Assembly (NCBI RefSeq): GCF_003610695.1
Contig: NZ_RAQH01000008.1
Location: 141,683 to 205,682 of the forward strand
Length of the DNA stretch: 64,000 nt
Source: Epilithonimonas arachidiradicis
GTDB lineage: Bacteria > Bacteroidota > Bacteroidia > Flavobacteriales > Weeksellaceae
Direction: 5' to 3'
In this document: positions 32,943 to 41,577 of the stretch, in pieces
Layout: every line of letters begins with the position of its first letter
Position numbering within the stretch: position 1 is the stretch's first letter
Made by a program: the position numbers and the translations under genes
Notes under the pieces: generated by a model
The model's database searches: none
What the model was told of the DNA's origin: nothing
Seen by the model: the letters and a program-made list of their open reading frames with translations, nothing else

Positions 32943-35066
32943 TTATCCGAAAATCTTCTTGATAACATTACCAATTTCCATAAAATCGTCGTGATTTCCG
33001 ACGGAACGTTTCTCCAGACTGCTGTTATCAAATTCTGAAAAAGGAAAGACTAATAAGTAATTTTTGTCATTCACATATTTATTCAGAAGTTCCGGAATCA
33101 GCCTCATTTGGGGGATGTAAGATTTCATTCCTCTTTTTGCCATCATTATAATGATTGCTTCATCCAGCTTCAGTTGCGAAGCGATTGTCTCGCCATCTTT
33201 CCACGATTTTGTTGCAATAAACTCCGCTTCAATGGTTGCTTTTTTACTGATACGTTTCAGGATTTCCAGAATTCTCTCCGGTGCATAAAAAGTCATTGTA
33301 GCACCGGAATTGCGGGCAATATTCCAAACCCTAAGCAAAGCGTGGAAAAATCCGGCTTCTTTCTGTGCATTTTCCGGAATCATCACGGCGTATTTTTTAA
33401 TTGTCGATAAAGGCTGAGCAGTATGATAAATAAGTGTATTGACATTATCATTCTGCAGATAACCATTATACAAATTATAAGCAAAAGATGGCGTGAATCC
33501 TTTGTCCTCATCTAATCCAATAATCAAATCCGTGATATTCTGTTCCTTTATAACGTTCTTGATTCCGTTGATCACATCATTATCATAACGTTTTAGCGAT
33601 TGTAGTTTAACATCGGCTGCCGCAGCCGCAGTTGTCGCGTGGTGCAAAAGTTTCTCTGCATTTTTGACAGAAGATTCATTTTTATCTTCATTAATAATAT
33701 TAAGCCCAAACAAATGTTCTGTGTTAGAATGCGCTTTGATCAGGATCCCAAGATTGACCATTCTGTCAACTGTCGCTTCGTAGTTAAGAGCCAATAAGAT
33801 ATTCTCCTGCTCGTGGCTGTTTCCTGAAACGGTTTCCTCGTTATCTTTATCCGCAATCTGCTGTGCATTGGACATCGAAATAAAAGATGAAATGGTACAC
33901 GAAATCAGAATTAATAAAATACTTCCATTCAAGACGTGTTCGTTTAATAGTCTTATGGGTTCTCCAGTTTCGGTTTCGGAAAGGATGATGTTATAACCTA
34001 CCATTACAGAAGCTAATGTTGCCGCCGCCGAAGCCGAACTTAATCCGAAAATCAATTTGCCCTCTTCTTTTGAAAGCCTGAAAGTTTTCTGTGTCGCAAT
34101 GGCAGAAAGATATTTTCCACCAATAGATGCTACCAGCATAATTCCCGCAACTTCCAGTGTTTCCCAGCTTTTGAAAAAGACTTTGAAATCGATAAGCATC
34201 CCAACACTAATCAGGAAAAACGGAATAAAAATCGCATTTCCTACAAACTCAACTCTGTTCATCAAAGAAGAGGTGTGCGGAATCAATCTGTTCAAAGCCA
34301 AACCGGCAAAGAAAGCTCCGATAATCGCTTCTACTCCGGCTAGCTCAGCCAACAAAGCCGCAAGGTAAATCATCACTAAGACAAAAATATACTGTGATAT
34401 CTTATCCTCAACTTTTTTGAAAAACCATCTTCCAATAATCGGAAACACCACCAAAACAATTAGTCCGAAAATAATGAATGATAAAGACAATCTAACCCAG
34501 AATTCGGTTCCGACATCGCCTTGTGACATCCCAACAATAATCGCTAAAACCAATAATGCGAGTACATCCGTAATCATCGTACCACCAACCGTAATATTCA
34601 CAGCTAGATTTTTGGCAATTCCCATTTTACTTACCAGCGGATAGGCAATGAGGGTATGGGAAGAGAAAAGGCTGGCAAAAAGTACCGATGTTAATATCGA
34701 AAAATCCAGAATATAATAGGCGCCCAGATAGCCCAAAACAAAAGGAACAACAAAGGTGTAGATACCAAATGTCAAACTCTTCCATTTGTTTCTCTTGAAA
34801 TCACCCATATCAATTTCCAGACCTGCCAGAAACATAATATAGAGCAATCCTGTTGTCCCGGTGACCACAATACTGCTGTCCCTTGCCAGAACATTGAAAC
34901 CGTTCGGACCAATGACCGCACCAGCGATAATAAGTCCCAAAAGGTGTGGTACTTTGATTTTGTTTAACAAAAGCGGCGCAGCAAGAATAATGATCAGCAC
35001 CAACAGGAACTTGAGAACCGGATCTTCGATAGGAAGTTCCAGATTATGAATACTCAGTAAAATCAT
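32943..35066 (-). CDS. CPA2-type cation:proton antiporter with universal-stress-like C-terminus
   Basis: The 707-aa protein has about 12-13 membrane helices (residues 15-400). These include HLLGLIIAGAVIGPNGFNVL, GGTMITDVLALLVLA (the T-D exchange motif) and LAGVEAIIGAFFAGLALNRLI. Residues 430-700 carry two UspA-like halves (ILLALNYEATVDRM, ITDLIIGLDEDKGF and YAVMIPENAQKEAGF) instead of the RCK domain of KefB/KefC. It probably exchanges Na+ or K+ for H+. The cation and the ligand of the Usp part are not determinable. The lipoprotein gene at 35636 lies upstream with a 6-bp gap, so they are co-transcribed. Confidence 0.92.
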   Translation of the reverse strand: MILLSIHNLELPIEDPVLKFLLVLIIILAAPLLLNKIKVPHLLGLIIAGAVIGPNGFNVLARDSSIVVTGTTGLLYIMFLAGLEIDMGDFKRNKWKSLTFGIYTFVVPFVLGYLGAYYILDFSILTSVLFASLFSSHTLIAYPLVSKMGIAKNLAVNITVGGTMITDVLALLVLAIIVGMSQGDVGTEFWVRLSLSFIIFGLIVLVVFPIIGRWFFKKVEDKISQYIFVLVMIYLAALLAELAGVEAIIGAFFAGLALNRLIPHTSSLMNRVEFVGNAIFIPFFLISVGMLIDFKVFFKSWETLEVAGIMLVASIGGKYLSAIATQKTFRLSKEEGKLIFGLSSASAAATLASVMVGYNIILSETETGEPIRLLNEHVLNGSILLILISCTISSFISMSNAQQIADKDNEETVSGNSHEQENILLALNYEATVDRMVNLGILIKAHSNTEHLFGLNIINEDKNESSVKNAEKLLHHATTAAAAADVKLQSLKRYDNDVINGIKNVIKEQNITDLIIGLDEDKGFTPSFAYNLYNGYLQNDNVNTLIYHTAQPLSTIKKYAVMIPENAQKEAGFFHALLRVWNIARNSGATMTFYAPERILEILKRISKKATIEAEFIATKSWKDGETIASQLKLDEAIIIMMAKRGMKSYIPQMRLIPELLNKYVNDKNYLLVFPFSEFDNSSLEKRSVGNHDDFMEIGNVIKKIFG

Positions 35067-35072
35067 ATGTGT

Positions 35073-35636
35073 TTATTTTTTAGTGCGAACAAGCTCTACA
35101 GAGAACCTGGCAGTACAATTATCAACGGTTATCGTTCTGGTTCCTCTCATTTTATTAGGAGAGAAATCATTCAGCAAAACATTCATATCAACCTTCTTTT
35201 TGGCGGTTGAATCTGTTTTGAAATTAAGTCTGACCTCATTGTTTTCAATCTTACCGTTGTAGAGCCTGACCAAGTTATTATTGTTGATAATTTTGGTAAA
35301 TAATTGAGTAGAATCGCTGTCAAATTCCCAAATATCTGTCCTTTGATCACCAACTACATAATCGCTGCAATTGGACTCGGTACAGATGACTTTTCCGGTC
35401 CACGAACCAATGATATCATCTGGCCATTGGGCAATAATCTGTATAGAATCTGTAACGGGTTTTGCAAAGATACTGTCTCTCATTTTCAGAAGAGATTGAT
35501 ATTCGGATTCTTTAAGTGCAAAAGATTTTTCTTTATCCAAAAGCTGCTGCTCTCTTTCTGCGAGTTCCTTTGCCTTATCTTTATCATCGCAGCTAAGGCA
35601 TAGCATAAAACTTAATAATAGTATAAAATATCTCAT
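35073..35636 (-). CDS. Lipoprotein of unknown function with coiled coil
   Basis: The 187-aa lipoprotein has lipobox FMLCLSC and a charged helical segment, ELAEREQQLLDKEKSFALKE, near residues 25-45. A beta-rich domain follows (DIIGSWTGKVICTESNCSDY, DQRTDIWEF, GTRTITVDNCTARFSVEL) with three Cys. The second half resembles a small lipocalin- or calycin-like barrel, W-x-G being the main hint, but I do not recognise the family. It is co-transcribed with the antiporter. Confidence 0.7.
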   Translation of the reverse strand: MRYFILLLSFMLCLSCDDKDKAKELAEREQQLLDKEKSFALKESEYQSLLKMRDSIFAKPVTDSIQIIAQWPDDIIGSWTGKVICTESNCSDYVVGDQRTDIWEFDSDSTQLFTKIINNNNLVRLYNGKIENNEVRLNFKTDSTAKKKVDMNVLLNDFSPNKMRGTRTITVDNCTARFSVELVRTKK

Positions 35637-35685
35637 AAGCGTTTATTAATCTAAAATATAAGGAGAATTGCTTTAAAATGGTATT

Positions 35686-35838
35686 TTAAGAAAGAGCACT
35701 TTCAGTTTCCTTGAAAAAATAAGGTCGCAGTATATCTTCAAAATTATAAAGACCTCTGGATTTGTCCTTTATATTTTTCGCTACAAACAATGCGCCAGTC
35801 CCTAAAAATTGACTCGTGACCAAATGACAGGATGATCT
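35686..35838 (-). pseudogene. Fragment of a coding region, start missing
   Basis: On the minus strand an open frame of 50 codons ends at TAA 35686-35688 and reads RSSCHLVTSQFLGTGALFVA, then KNIKDKSRGLYNFEDILRPY and FFKETESALS. It has no start codon and is preceded by a stop. The residue mix looks like the C-terminus of a real globular protein, possibly an oxidoreductase, rather than random AT-rich translation. I do not recognise the family. It occupies most of the 305-bp gap between the lipoprotein gene and tRNA-Arg. Confidence 0.5.
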
Positions 35839-35905
35839 CTAAAAAACTAACCGTGGTTAAAATACGAAAATATATTTATATATTTTGATTGACCGTCGGA
35901 AAATA

Positions 35906-35938
35906 AAAACGGAATCAACATTAAGTTAATTCCGTTTT
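35906..35938 (-). terminator. Terminator of tRNA-Arg
   Basis: The 10-bp stem AAAACGGAAT/ATTCCGTTTT (35906-35915 with 35929-35938) is followed by TTTTTATTTT on the minus strand. It starts 3 bp after the tRNA 3' end. Confidence 0.88.
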
Positions 35939-35941
35939 GTG

Positions 35942-36015
35942 TGACCCCGGAGGGATTCGAACCCCCAACCGTTGGAGCCGAAATCCAATATTCTATCCAG
36001 TTGAACTACGGAGCC
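35942..36015 (-). tRNA. tRNA-Arg, anticodon TCG
   Basis: The 74-nt cloverleaf read on minus has acceptor arms GGCTCCG/CGGGGTC (with two G-U pairs). The anticodon stem TTGGA/TCCAA encloses loop TTTCGGC, giving anticodon TCG (reads CGA and, by wobble, other CGN codons). The T-arm contains GGTTCGAATCC. The 3' CCA is not encoded. The discriminator base is A. Confidence 0.96.
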
Positions 36016-36085
36016 ATTTTGTGTTTGAGTGTTTTGAGGCTGATCACAAATCTCTCAAACTCTACAATTCTCATACTCTCCAACT

Positions 36086-37867
36086 CTAAAAAATAATTTT
36101 CACACCTCCCATAAACTGTGCTCCTAAAACTTTGTAACCCAGATAATTCTGATATTTGGCGTTCAGTAGATTATTTCCGAGTGCGAAAATACTGAAATTT
36201 TTGTGAATTTTGTACTCTGCGGATAAGTTTAAATCTGCAAACCCACCAACTTTTTCATTTGTATTTTCAACAGATATATACTGGTCAGGATTAAAACCAC
36301 TTTGAGCGACGGAATAAGAATTTGACGTTCTGTCCGTTACGAAATAAGCTTTGAAACCGAGATTCAGTTTTTTCTCCAGCATCGTATATTTTGCACCAAG
36401 ATTGAATTGAAATAATGGTTTATAATATACTTCTTCCAGATTGTCCAGTTTATATTTCATAAAATGTAAACCAGCATCAACAGTCAGATTTTCTATTGGG
36501 AAAGCCTGCAAATCTCCTTTTACTTCCATCAGAGTTCCGTTATCATAGATTGAACTGAAAGTATTTGCATAATCATAACCGTGCCTGTCTGCGCTAATAG
36601 TATTATCAAACAAATTATTATTATAGAAAAACTGAGCGTTATTCACTTTGCTGAATCCTGCATTAACATCATATTTGAAAGTCTGGTCAACATCACCTTT
36701 CAAACCGAAATAAAAATGGTATTTGGTCTCAGTTGGAGTTAAAGTCAAATCAGAAATCAAGAAAGGATTTTCGTCCAGAAGATTCCCGTAAGTATTGAGT
36801 TTCAAACCGCCATCAATTCCTCCATAAAACTTGAATTCATCCGCAGCTGCAACCAAAACCTCTGCTTTAGGAAACCAGTAGAATTTATTATTCTTTGATT
36901 CTCCTGTTACATTGCTGGAATTTTTAGAATTAAGGAAACTGAAATCAGAACCAATTAACAAATAAGAATCGCCTTTATAGAAAGTCACTTTTGGCGACAA
37001 TGTAAAATTGAACTGATTATTTGTATTCTTATTCAGGATATCAAATTTGGAATTAACCGTTTCCAGATTGATTCCCAAATCTCCATTCGCTGTAATATCG
37101 TCATAAACAGAAAAATCGTGCTTTGACAAATTAACATCCAAATTCGCATAGTTTTCACTCGCTCCGAAATGGTCGCTTAAGAAATACGATTTCACACGAA
37201 CGTTATTCAGAATTTCATTGGAGTAATGGTCGTAATAACCATTCACACTGAATTTATTCACTTTTTGTTGCAAATCGACATCATTATTTGAAGGCGTCAA
37301 TGCATAAATCCCGTAATAATTGTAATTGTTGAAAGCATAATTGGCATCAATATTAAACTTTCCTTTTTCAGTGTAAATATTGGCAAAACCACCGATTTTT
37401 GCTTCATTCTGCTTAGAATCCCAATCGTAAACTTTTTTCAGGCCGCTTGTAGAAAGATAATGTAAATCCGCTCCTACTTCCACATTGTCCTGCACTTTTC
37501 CCGAAACATTAGCATCTGCCAAAAATTTCCCATAATTCCCATAGCCTAATCTGAAATAATTGGATTGATAATTATTGGAGAATTTCGGAGAAATATCTTC
37601 GCCCTGGATTTCGGTTGTTTTGAAGTCCGAAACTGGTGGAACATTCACGATATCATATTTAAGATTAAGAGAATCTTCCTTTTTCTTGTTATCCGGCGGA
37701 TAGTTTTTTTCCTGAACAACAGAGGTTTTCTTCTTCTCGATTTTCTTGACTTCCGGCTCACGTTTTCTATTAAGAATCAATTGCTCTTCTTTGATTTGAG
37801 CTCCTAATTCCGAGATACCGACTGTTCCCAAAAATGCCAAAACGGCGATATATTTTAGTTTGTTCAT
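36086..37867 (-). CDS. Plug-less TonB-receptor-like outer-membrane beta-barrel
   Basis: The 593-aa protein has a Sec signal (FLGTVGISELGAQ). A basic linker with KREPEVKKIEKKK leads into a long run of alternating aromatic beta-strands (YFRLGYGNYGKFLADANVSG, FNIDANYAFNNYNYYG), ending NLLNAKYQNYLGYKVLGAQF and final VKIIF. The last blocks resemble the C-terminal part of TonB-dependent receptors, but there is no plug domain or TonB box. It shares a transcription unit with a lipoprotein and a large TPR protein upstream. I infer an outer-membrane complex; the cargo is unknown. Confidence 0.8.
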   Translation of the reverse strand: MNKLKYIAVLAFLGTVGISELGAQIKEEQLILNRKREPEVKKIEKKKTSVVQEKNYPPDNKKKEDSLNLKYDIVNVPPVSDFKTTEIQGEDISPKFSNNYQSNYFRLGYGNYGKFLADANVSGKVQDNVEVGADLHYLSTSGLKKVYDWDSKQNEAKIGGFANIYTEKGKFNIDANYAFNNYNYYGIYALTPSNNDVDLQQKVNKFSVNGYYDHYSNEILNNVRVKSYFLSDHFGASENYANLDVNLSKHDFSVYDDITANGDLGINLETVNSKFDILNKNTNNQFNFTLSPKVTFYKGDSYLLIGSDFSFLNSKNSSNVTGESKNNKFYWFPKAEVLVAAADEFKFYGGIDGGLKLNTYGNLLDENPFLISDLTLTPTETKYHFYFGLKGDVDQTFKYDVNAGFSKVNNAQFFYNNNLFDNTISADRHGYDYANTFSSIYDNGTLMEVKGDLQAFPIENLTVDAGLHFMKYKLDNLEEVYYKPLFQFNLGAKYTMLEKKLNLGFKAYFVTDRTSNSYSVAQSGFNPDQYISVENTNEKVGGFADLNLSAEYKIHKNFSIFALGNNLLNAKYQNYLGYKVLGAQFMGGVKIIF

Positions 37868-37925
37868 TTAAATTTATTTAAAGATTAAAGGATTTAAAAA
37901 TGAATTCAATCCTTCATCAAAATAT

Positions 37926-38399
37926 TTATTTATTCCTTTCTTGATATGAAGCTAACAGCGCTTTTCCTGCTTGTTTTGAAAACCCTTTTGGATAAAACAT
38001 ATTAAATAGCCATAAACTTTGTATTACTTGTAAATTGAATTCGAACTTTTTATTTTCATCACCAATTTCCTGAAATCCATAATAATATTCATCTGGTAAA
38101 GATGATGGTAACAATCCAAAAGTTAGCATACTACCGGCCATTCCATTCCCGCAAACTAATGTTGTTTTCATAGAATCAAGTTTTATTTTTACTTGATAGC
38201 TATCATCCTCTACTAGTTCATAAATCTGTGATTTTTCTAAAATTTTATATTCTTTTTTTAATTCTTTATTTATTACAAAAGCTTTTACCCTATTTGTACT
38301 TGGTTTTGTTTCTTTATAAATTTTATAAGATATTCTATAAGAAGGTACACAACTCACAAATAAAAGCGTAATCAAAATCAGAAAAAATACTTTGTTCAT
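37926..38399 (-). CDS. Small lipoprotein of unknown function
   Basis: The 157-aa lipoprotein (lipobox LLFVSC) has a mixed beta pattern with NRVKAFVINKELKKEYKILE and a small hydrophobic stretch, GNGMAGSMLTFGLLPSSLP. No family recognised. It lies between the TPR gene (11 bp) and the barrel gene (58 bp), so it is probably part of their operon. Its sequence is more AT-rich than both neighbours, which may mean it was inserted later. Confidence 0.65.
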   Translation of the reverse strand: MNKVFFLILITLLFVSCVPSYRISYKIYKETKPSTNRVKAFVINKELKKEYKILEKSQIYELVEDDSYQVKIKLDSMKTTLVCGNGMAGSMLTFGLLPSSLPDEYYYGFQEIGDENKKFEFNLQVIQSLWLFNMFYPKGFSKQAGKALLASYQERNK

Positions 38400-38410
38400 T
38401 TAAAATCAAA

Positions 38411-41380
38411 TTACTTCTTGATTTGCATTTTCACTTCCTTCGCTTCAGCCACAATTTCCGGGAAATCACCATAGTTGTTAATGATTTCATCCACCGTATA
38501 ACTTGCCTGGTAATTATCTTTCAGCGCCAGATAATTTTTCGCCATCAGGACTAAAGCCTTTGCGCCCCAATATTCTTCCGAAGCATAATTGTTAGCTAAC
38601 TTGAAAATGGTTTCATTCGACGATTTGAAAGCTTTTGCTTTGTTCTGGTAAAATGCTTTGGCGTATAAAGCTTCTGCCGCCACTTCCGTATTAGAAGATT
38701 TTTCCAAAGTGGTATAAGCCGTTTGCGCATCTTTATCTTTTCCTTGCTGCATCAGGCTTCTTGCTTTGATGACTTTCGCCTGTTCCAGAGTTGCTGCTGA
38801 ATTTTTCGAATTAGCAATCACAGCATTCGCATATTTTTCAGCTTCAGCAAAGTTCTTTTCGTCCGCATAGATTTTCATCAATTCTACCGAAGCGAAGTTT
38901 TTAATCGTAACATTGGTAGAATTAGCATTCTGTTCCAGATACTTTTTCGCATCAGCAATTTTATCCTGAGCTAAATAAATCTGAGCCAATCTCACCTGAG
39001 CTTCCTGCTGATAATCGTTTTGGAAATCAGCAACATTTTGTAAAGGGAGCAACGCTTTATCCGTTTGTTTTAATTGATAATAACTTTCGCCCAGCTCATA
39101 CTGCGCTTTGAAAAGATTGTCACCGCTTGGACTTTGGTCCAGATATTTTTCGTAGTAAGAAACCGCTTTTGCATAATCTTTTTTCGAGAAACTATCCTGT
39201 GCAAGATTAAGATTGATTTCACTGATTTCTGTTCCAGAAACATTCACATTGAGACCTTTTGCAAATTGTTCGTAACCTGCAACATCACCGTTTTTCACAA
39301 AAGCAGGTTTTGCAGCAGCAACAATTTTGTCCGCATAAGCAGTGTTTTTATATTGATTCGCTAATTGCCTGAATTCCGAAATCGCATTTTCATTCTGATT
39401 CAGGTCAATCAGATTCTGAGCCCTGTAAATTTGGGAATTCGCTACCAAATCCTTATCAGGACTGGATTTTATGACTTTATCAAAGTAAGCATTAGATTGA
39501 GTGAAATCATCATTCTGAGCATAAGCCGAAGCAATTTCATAGTTCGCATCATCCACATATTCCGAATTAGGATATTTTGAAATCAAGGTTTTCAGTTCAG
39601 AAATCTTTGCAACCGTATCGCCTTTGAAACCTAAAGCCAGAGCTTTTTGATACAACGTATAATCGCTGGCATTTTCGGTTTTATTATAAATTTCCAAAGC
39701 TTCATTCAACTGATTGTTTGCGTAATATGTATCAGCCAAACGCAATTCTGCATCCGCTTTGAATTCCTGTTTCGGGAATCTCAGATATTCCTTAAAATAT
39801 TCCTGGGCCTGCGCAAAATCCTTAGACTTGAAATAAGCATAACCTAAGTCATAGTCCAATTGTTCTCTCTCCGGAAAACCTTCTGCAGTTTCGTTTTCAA
39901 GTTTGGTGTAAGTTGCAATCGCAGATTTATAATCACCTTTCTGATAGTAAGTCTGTCCTAACCAATACTGCGCTTTTTTATAAAAATCTTTATTGAGATT
40001 GAATTGAAGACTTCTTTTAAAGTACGTTTCGGCAGCATCAAAATTCCCTTTATTGAATTCCTCAGAACCTAAAAGATAAGAAACCTCCTGCTCTATTTTT
40101 TTAGTCTCATTCGTTTTCTGGTCAAGTTTCGAAAGGGCATCCAGAGTTGCTTTATAATCTCCGGAATACAAATAAGATTTAACCAAAAGCGACCTCATTT
40201 CCTGAGATTTAGAATTCGGATATTTATCCAAATATCTCTGAATTACTTTTGAGGAGTTCTCAAATGGATTTCCTAATTCATAACTCAATTTTGCATATTG
40301 TTCCAAAGCCAGTTGCTGAACTTTAGCATCATAATTCATCTGGGACGCATTACGATAAGCAGAAAGCGCTTCTTGTTTTTGATTATTTTGCAGATAAGCA
40401 TTCCCGAGTTGGTAATAAGCGTTTTGAGCCAGCGGAGAATTGCTGTTAATTAATTGATTGTAATACCCTACTGCTTCGGCATTTTTACCCACTTGAGAAG
40501 AAACAAACCCCATTTCGTAAAGGTCGGTTTCTGACGGCGTTTGTTCTTTATCAAGGAACAATTTCAAGTGTGGATAAGCCGACTGGTAATCACCTTTCAT
40601 AAAGTAGCTTTCTCCTACTATTTTGTGAATTTCCGTATCGTAAGCTGTTGTTTTCCCGTTGTTCAGGATGTCATTCCCTTCGGAGATTGCCAGATCATAA
40701 TTCTTCTGATTGTAGTACATCTGCACATAATAAGGTTTCACCAAATGTGCATATTCCTCATTATTTTTGATTTGGTCGAAGTAAACGAAAGCATTTTCAT
40801 TTTGCTTGTCAGCATAATAAAGATGTCCCAACATATAAGAAATTGCGGGCTTGCTATTTTCATCAGCATTTTTAAAAGATTCTTCCAAAGCTTCGATTGC
40901 TCCCGCAGAATCTCCTGTCATAAACTTAGCATAACCCAATTTCATAATATGCTGCGTATTTTCCTCTTTGCTCAGCTGGTATTGATTGACTTTCTGCAAA
41001 GTTTCCAAGGCTTTTTCAAAATCTTTTTTAGCCAAATAATAATCTGCCAAAGGTCCATTCGCCTGAGCAAAATACGCTGATTTTGGATATTCTTTCATAA
41101 AAGCATTCAGTCCTTCTTCCGCATATTGCTGCTGCAAAATCACGCCAATCACATTGCTGAAAAACAATGTTGCTTCCTTTCTGGACTGGCTTAAGCTTTT
41201 GTTGTAAAAATATTGGTTGGAATATTCGTATTGGGAAGCGTTATAAACTTTGGTATTGTAGAGATTCTCTGCAAGACCAAAATGATAGTCTTCTTTTTGA
41301 GTAAAATATTGAGATTGTTGCGCCTCAGAAATCCCGTAAAGTGATAACATCGAAGCCAGTATTACTTTTTTTGAATTCAT
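38411..41380 (-). CDS. Large exported TPR protein
   Basis: The 989-aa protein begins MNSKKVILASMLSLYGISEA, a signal peptide. I chose ATG 41380 over the longer frame to 41452, which would put 24 hydrophobic residues before it. The rest is about 20 TPR or Sel1-like helical repeats (for example AYFKSKDFAQAQEYFKEYLR, AQYWLGQTYYQKGDYKSAIA, AQYELGESYYQLKQTDKALL). Such arrays are protein-binding scaffolds. It is followed by a lipoprotein and a barrel on the same strand. A periplasmic scaffold for the barrel is the simplest model. Confidence 0.88.
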   Translation of the reverse strand: MNSKKVILASMLSLYGISEAQQSQYFTQKEDYHFGLAENLYNTKVYNASQYEYSNQYFYNKSLSQSRKEATLFFSNVIGVILQQQYAEEGLNAFMKEYPKSAYFAQANGPLADYYLAKKDFEKALETLQKVNQYQLSKEENTQHIMKLGYAKFMTGDSAGAIEALEESFKNADENSKPAISYMLGHLYYADKQNENAFVYFDQIKNNEEYAHLVKPYYVQMYYNQKNYDLAISEGNDILNNGKTTAYDTEIHKIVGESYFMKGDYQSAYPHLKLFLDKEQTPSETDLYEMGFVSSQVGKNAEAVGYYNQLINSNSPLAQNAYYQLGNAYLQNNQKQEALSAYRNASQMNYDAKVQQLALEQYAKLSYELGNPFENSSKVIQRYLDKYPNSKSQEMRSLLVKSYLYSGDYKATLDALSKLDQKTNETKKIEQEVSYLLGSEEFNKGNFDAAETYFKRSLQFNLNKDFYKKAQYWLGQTYYQKGDYKSAIATYTKLENETAEGFPEREQLDYDLGYAYFKSKDFAQAQEYFKEYLRFPKQEFKADAELRLADTYYANNQLNEALEIYNKTENASDYTLYQKALALGFKGDTVAKISELKTLISKYPNSEYVDDANYEIASAYAQNDDFTQSNAYFDKVIKSSPDKDLVANSQIYRAQNLIDLNQNENAISEFRQLANQYKNTAYADKIVAAAKPAFVKNGDVAGYEQFAKGLNVNVSGTEISEINLNLAQDSFSKKDYAKAVSYYEKYLDQSPSGDNLFKAQYELGESYYQLKQTDKALLPLQNVADFQNDYQQEAQVRLAQIYLAQDKIADAKKYLEQNANSTNVTIKNFASVELMKIYADEKNFAEAEKYANAVIANSKNSAATLEQAKVIKARSLMQQGKDKDAQTAYTTLEKSSNTEVAAEALYAKAFYQNKAKAFKSSNETIFKLANNYASEEYWGAKALVLMAKNYLALKDNYQASYTVDEIINNYGDFPEIVAEAKEVKMQIKK

Positions 41381-41543
41381 ATAGATTTTCAAAATTATTG
41401 CCAAAGCCACAGCTTCAACAAAGTTTGTTCCTTTTTCAACGAAAATAGGCAAAAGATATTATTTGACGGAATTTTAAAAGCACTTTTTGTTTTCAGAAAT
41501 AGTTTTATTGATTAATAAAATGTTAAAAACATCAAAATTTTAT

Positions 41544-41551
41544 TACATTTG
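41544..41551 (+). promoter_or_regulatory. Promoter box TACATTTG for amino-acid permease
   Basis: A TAnnTTTG match 26 bp upstream of the ATG at 41578. The divergent gap to the TPR gene is 197 bp and otherwise AT-rich without features. Confidence 0.5.
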
Positions 41552-41577
41552 TTTCTTTCATAAATTTTTAACCTAAT

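Noticed and set aside
36086..37867. Annotation as an ordinary TonB-dependent receptor
   Set aside because: No plug domain or TonB box is present; only the barrel part resembles this class.
40541..41080. 179-codon plus-strand frame inside the TPR gene
   Set aside because: It is antisense to the TPR repeats; its hydrophobic residues reflect complementary Lys/Glu/Ala codons.
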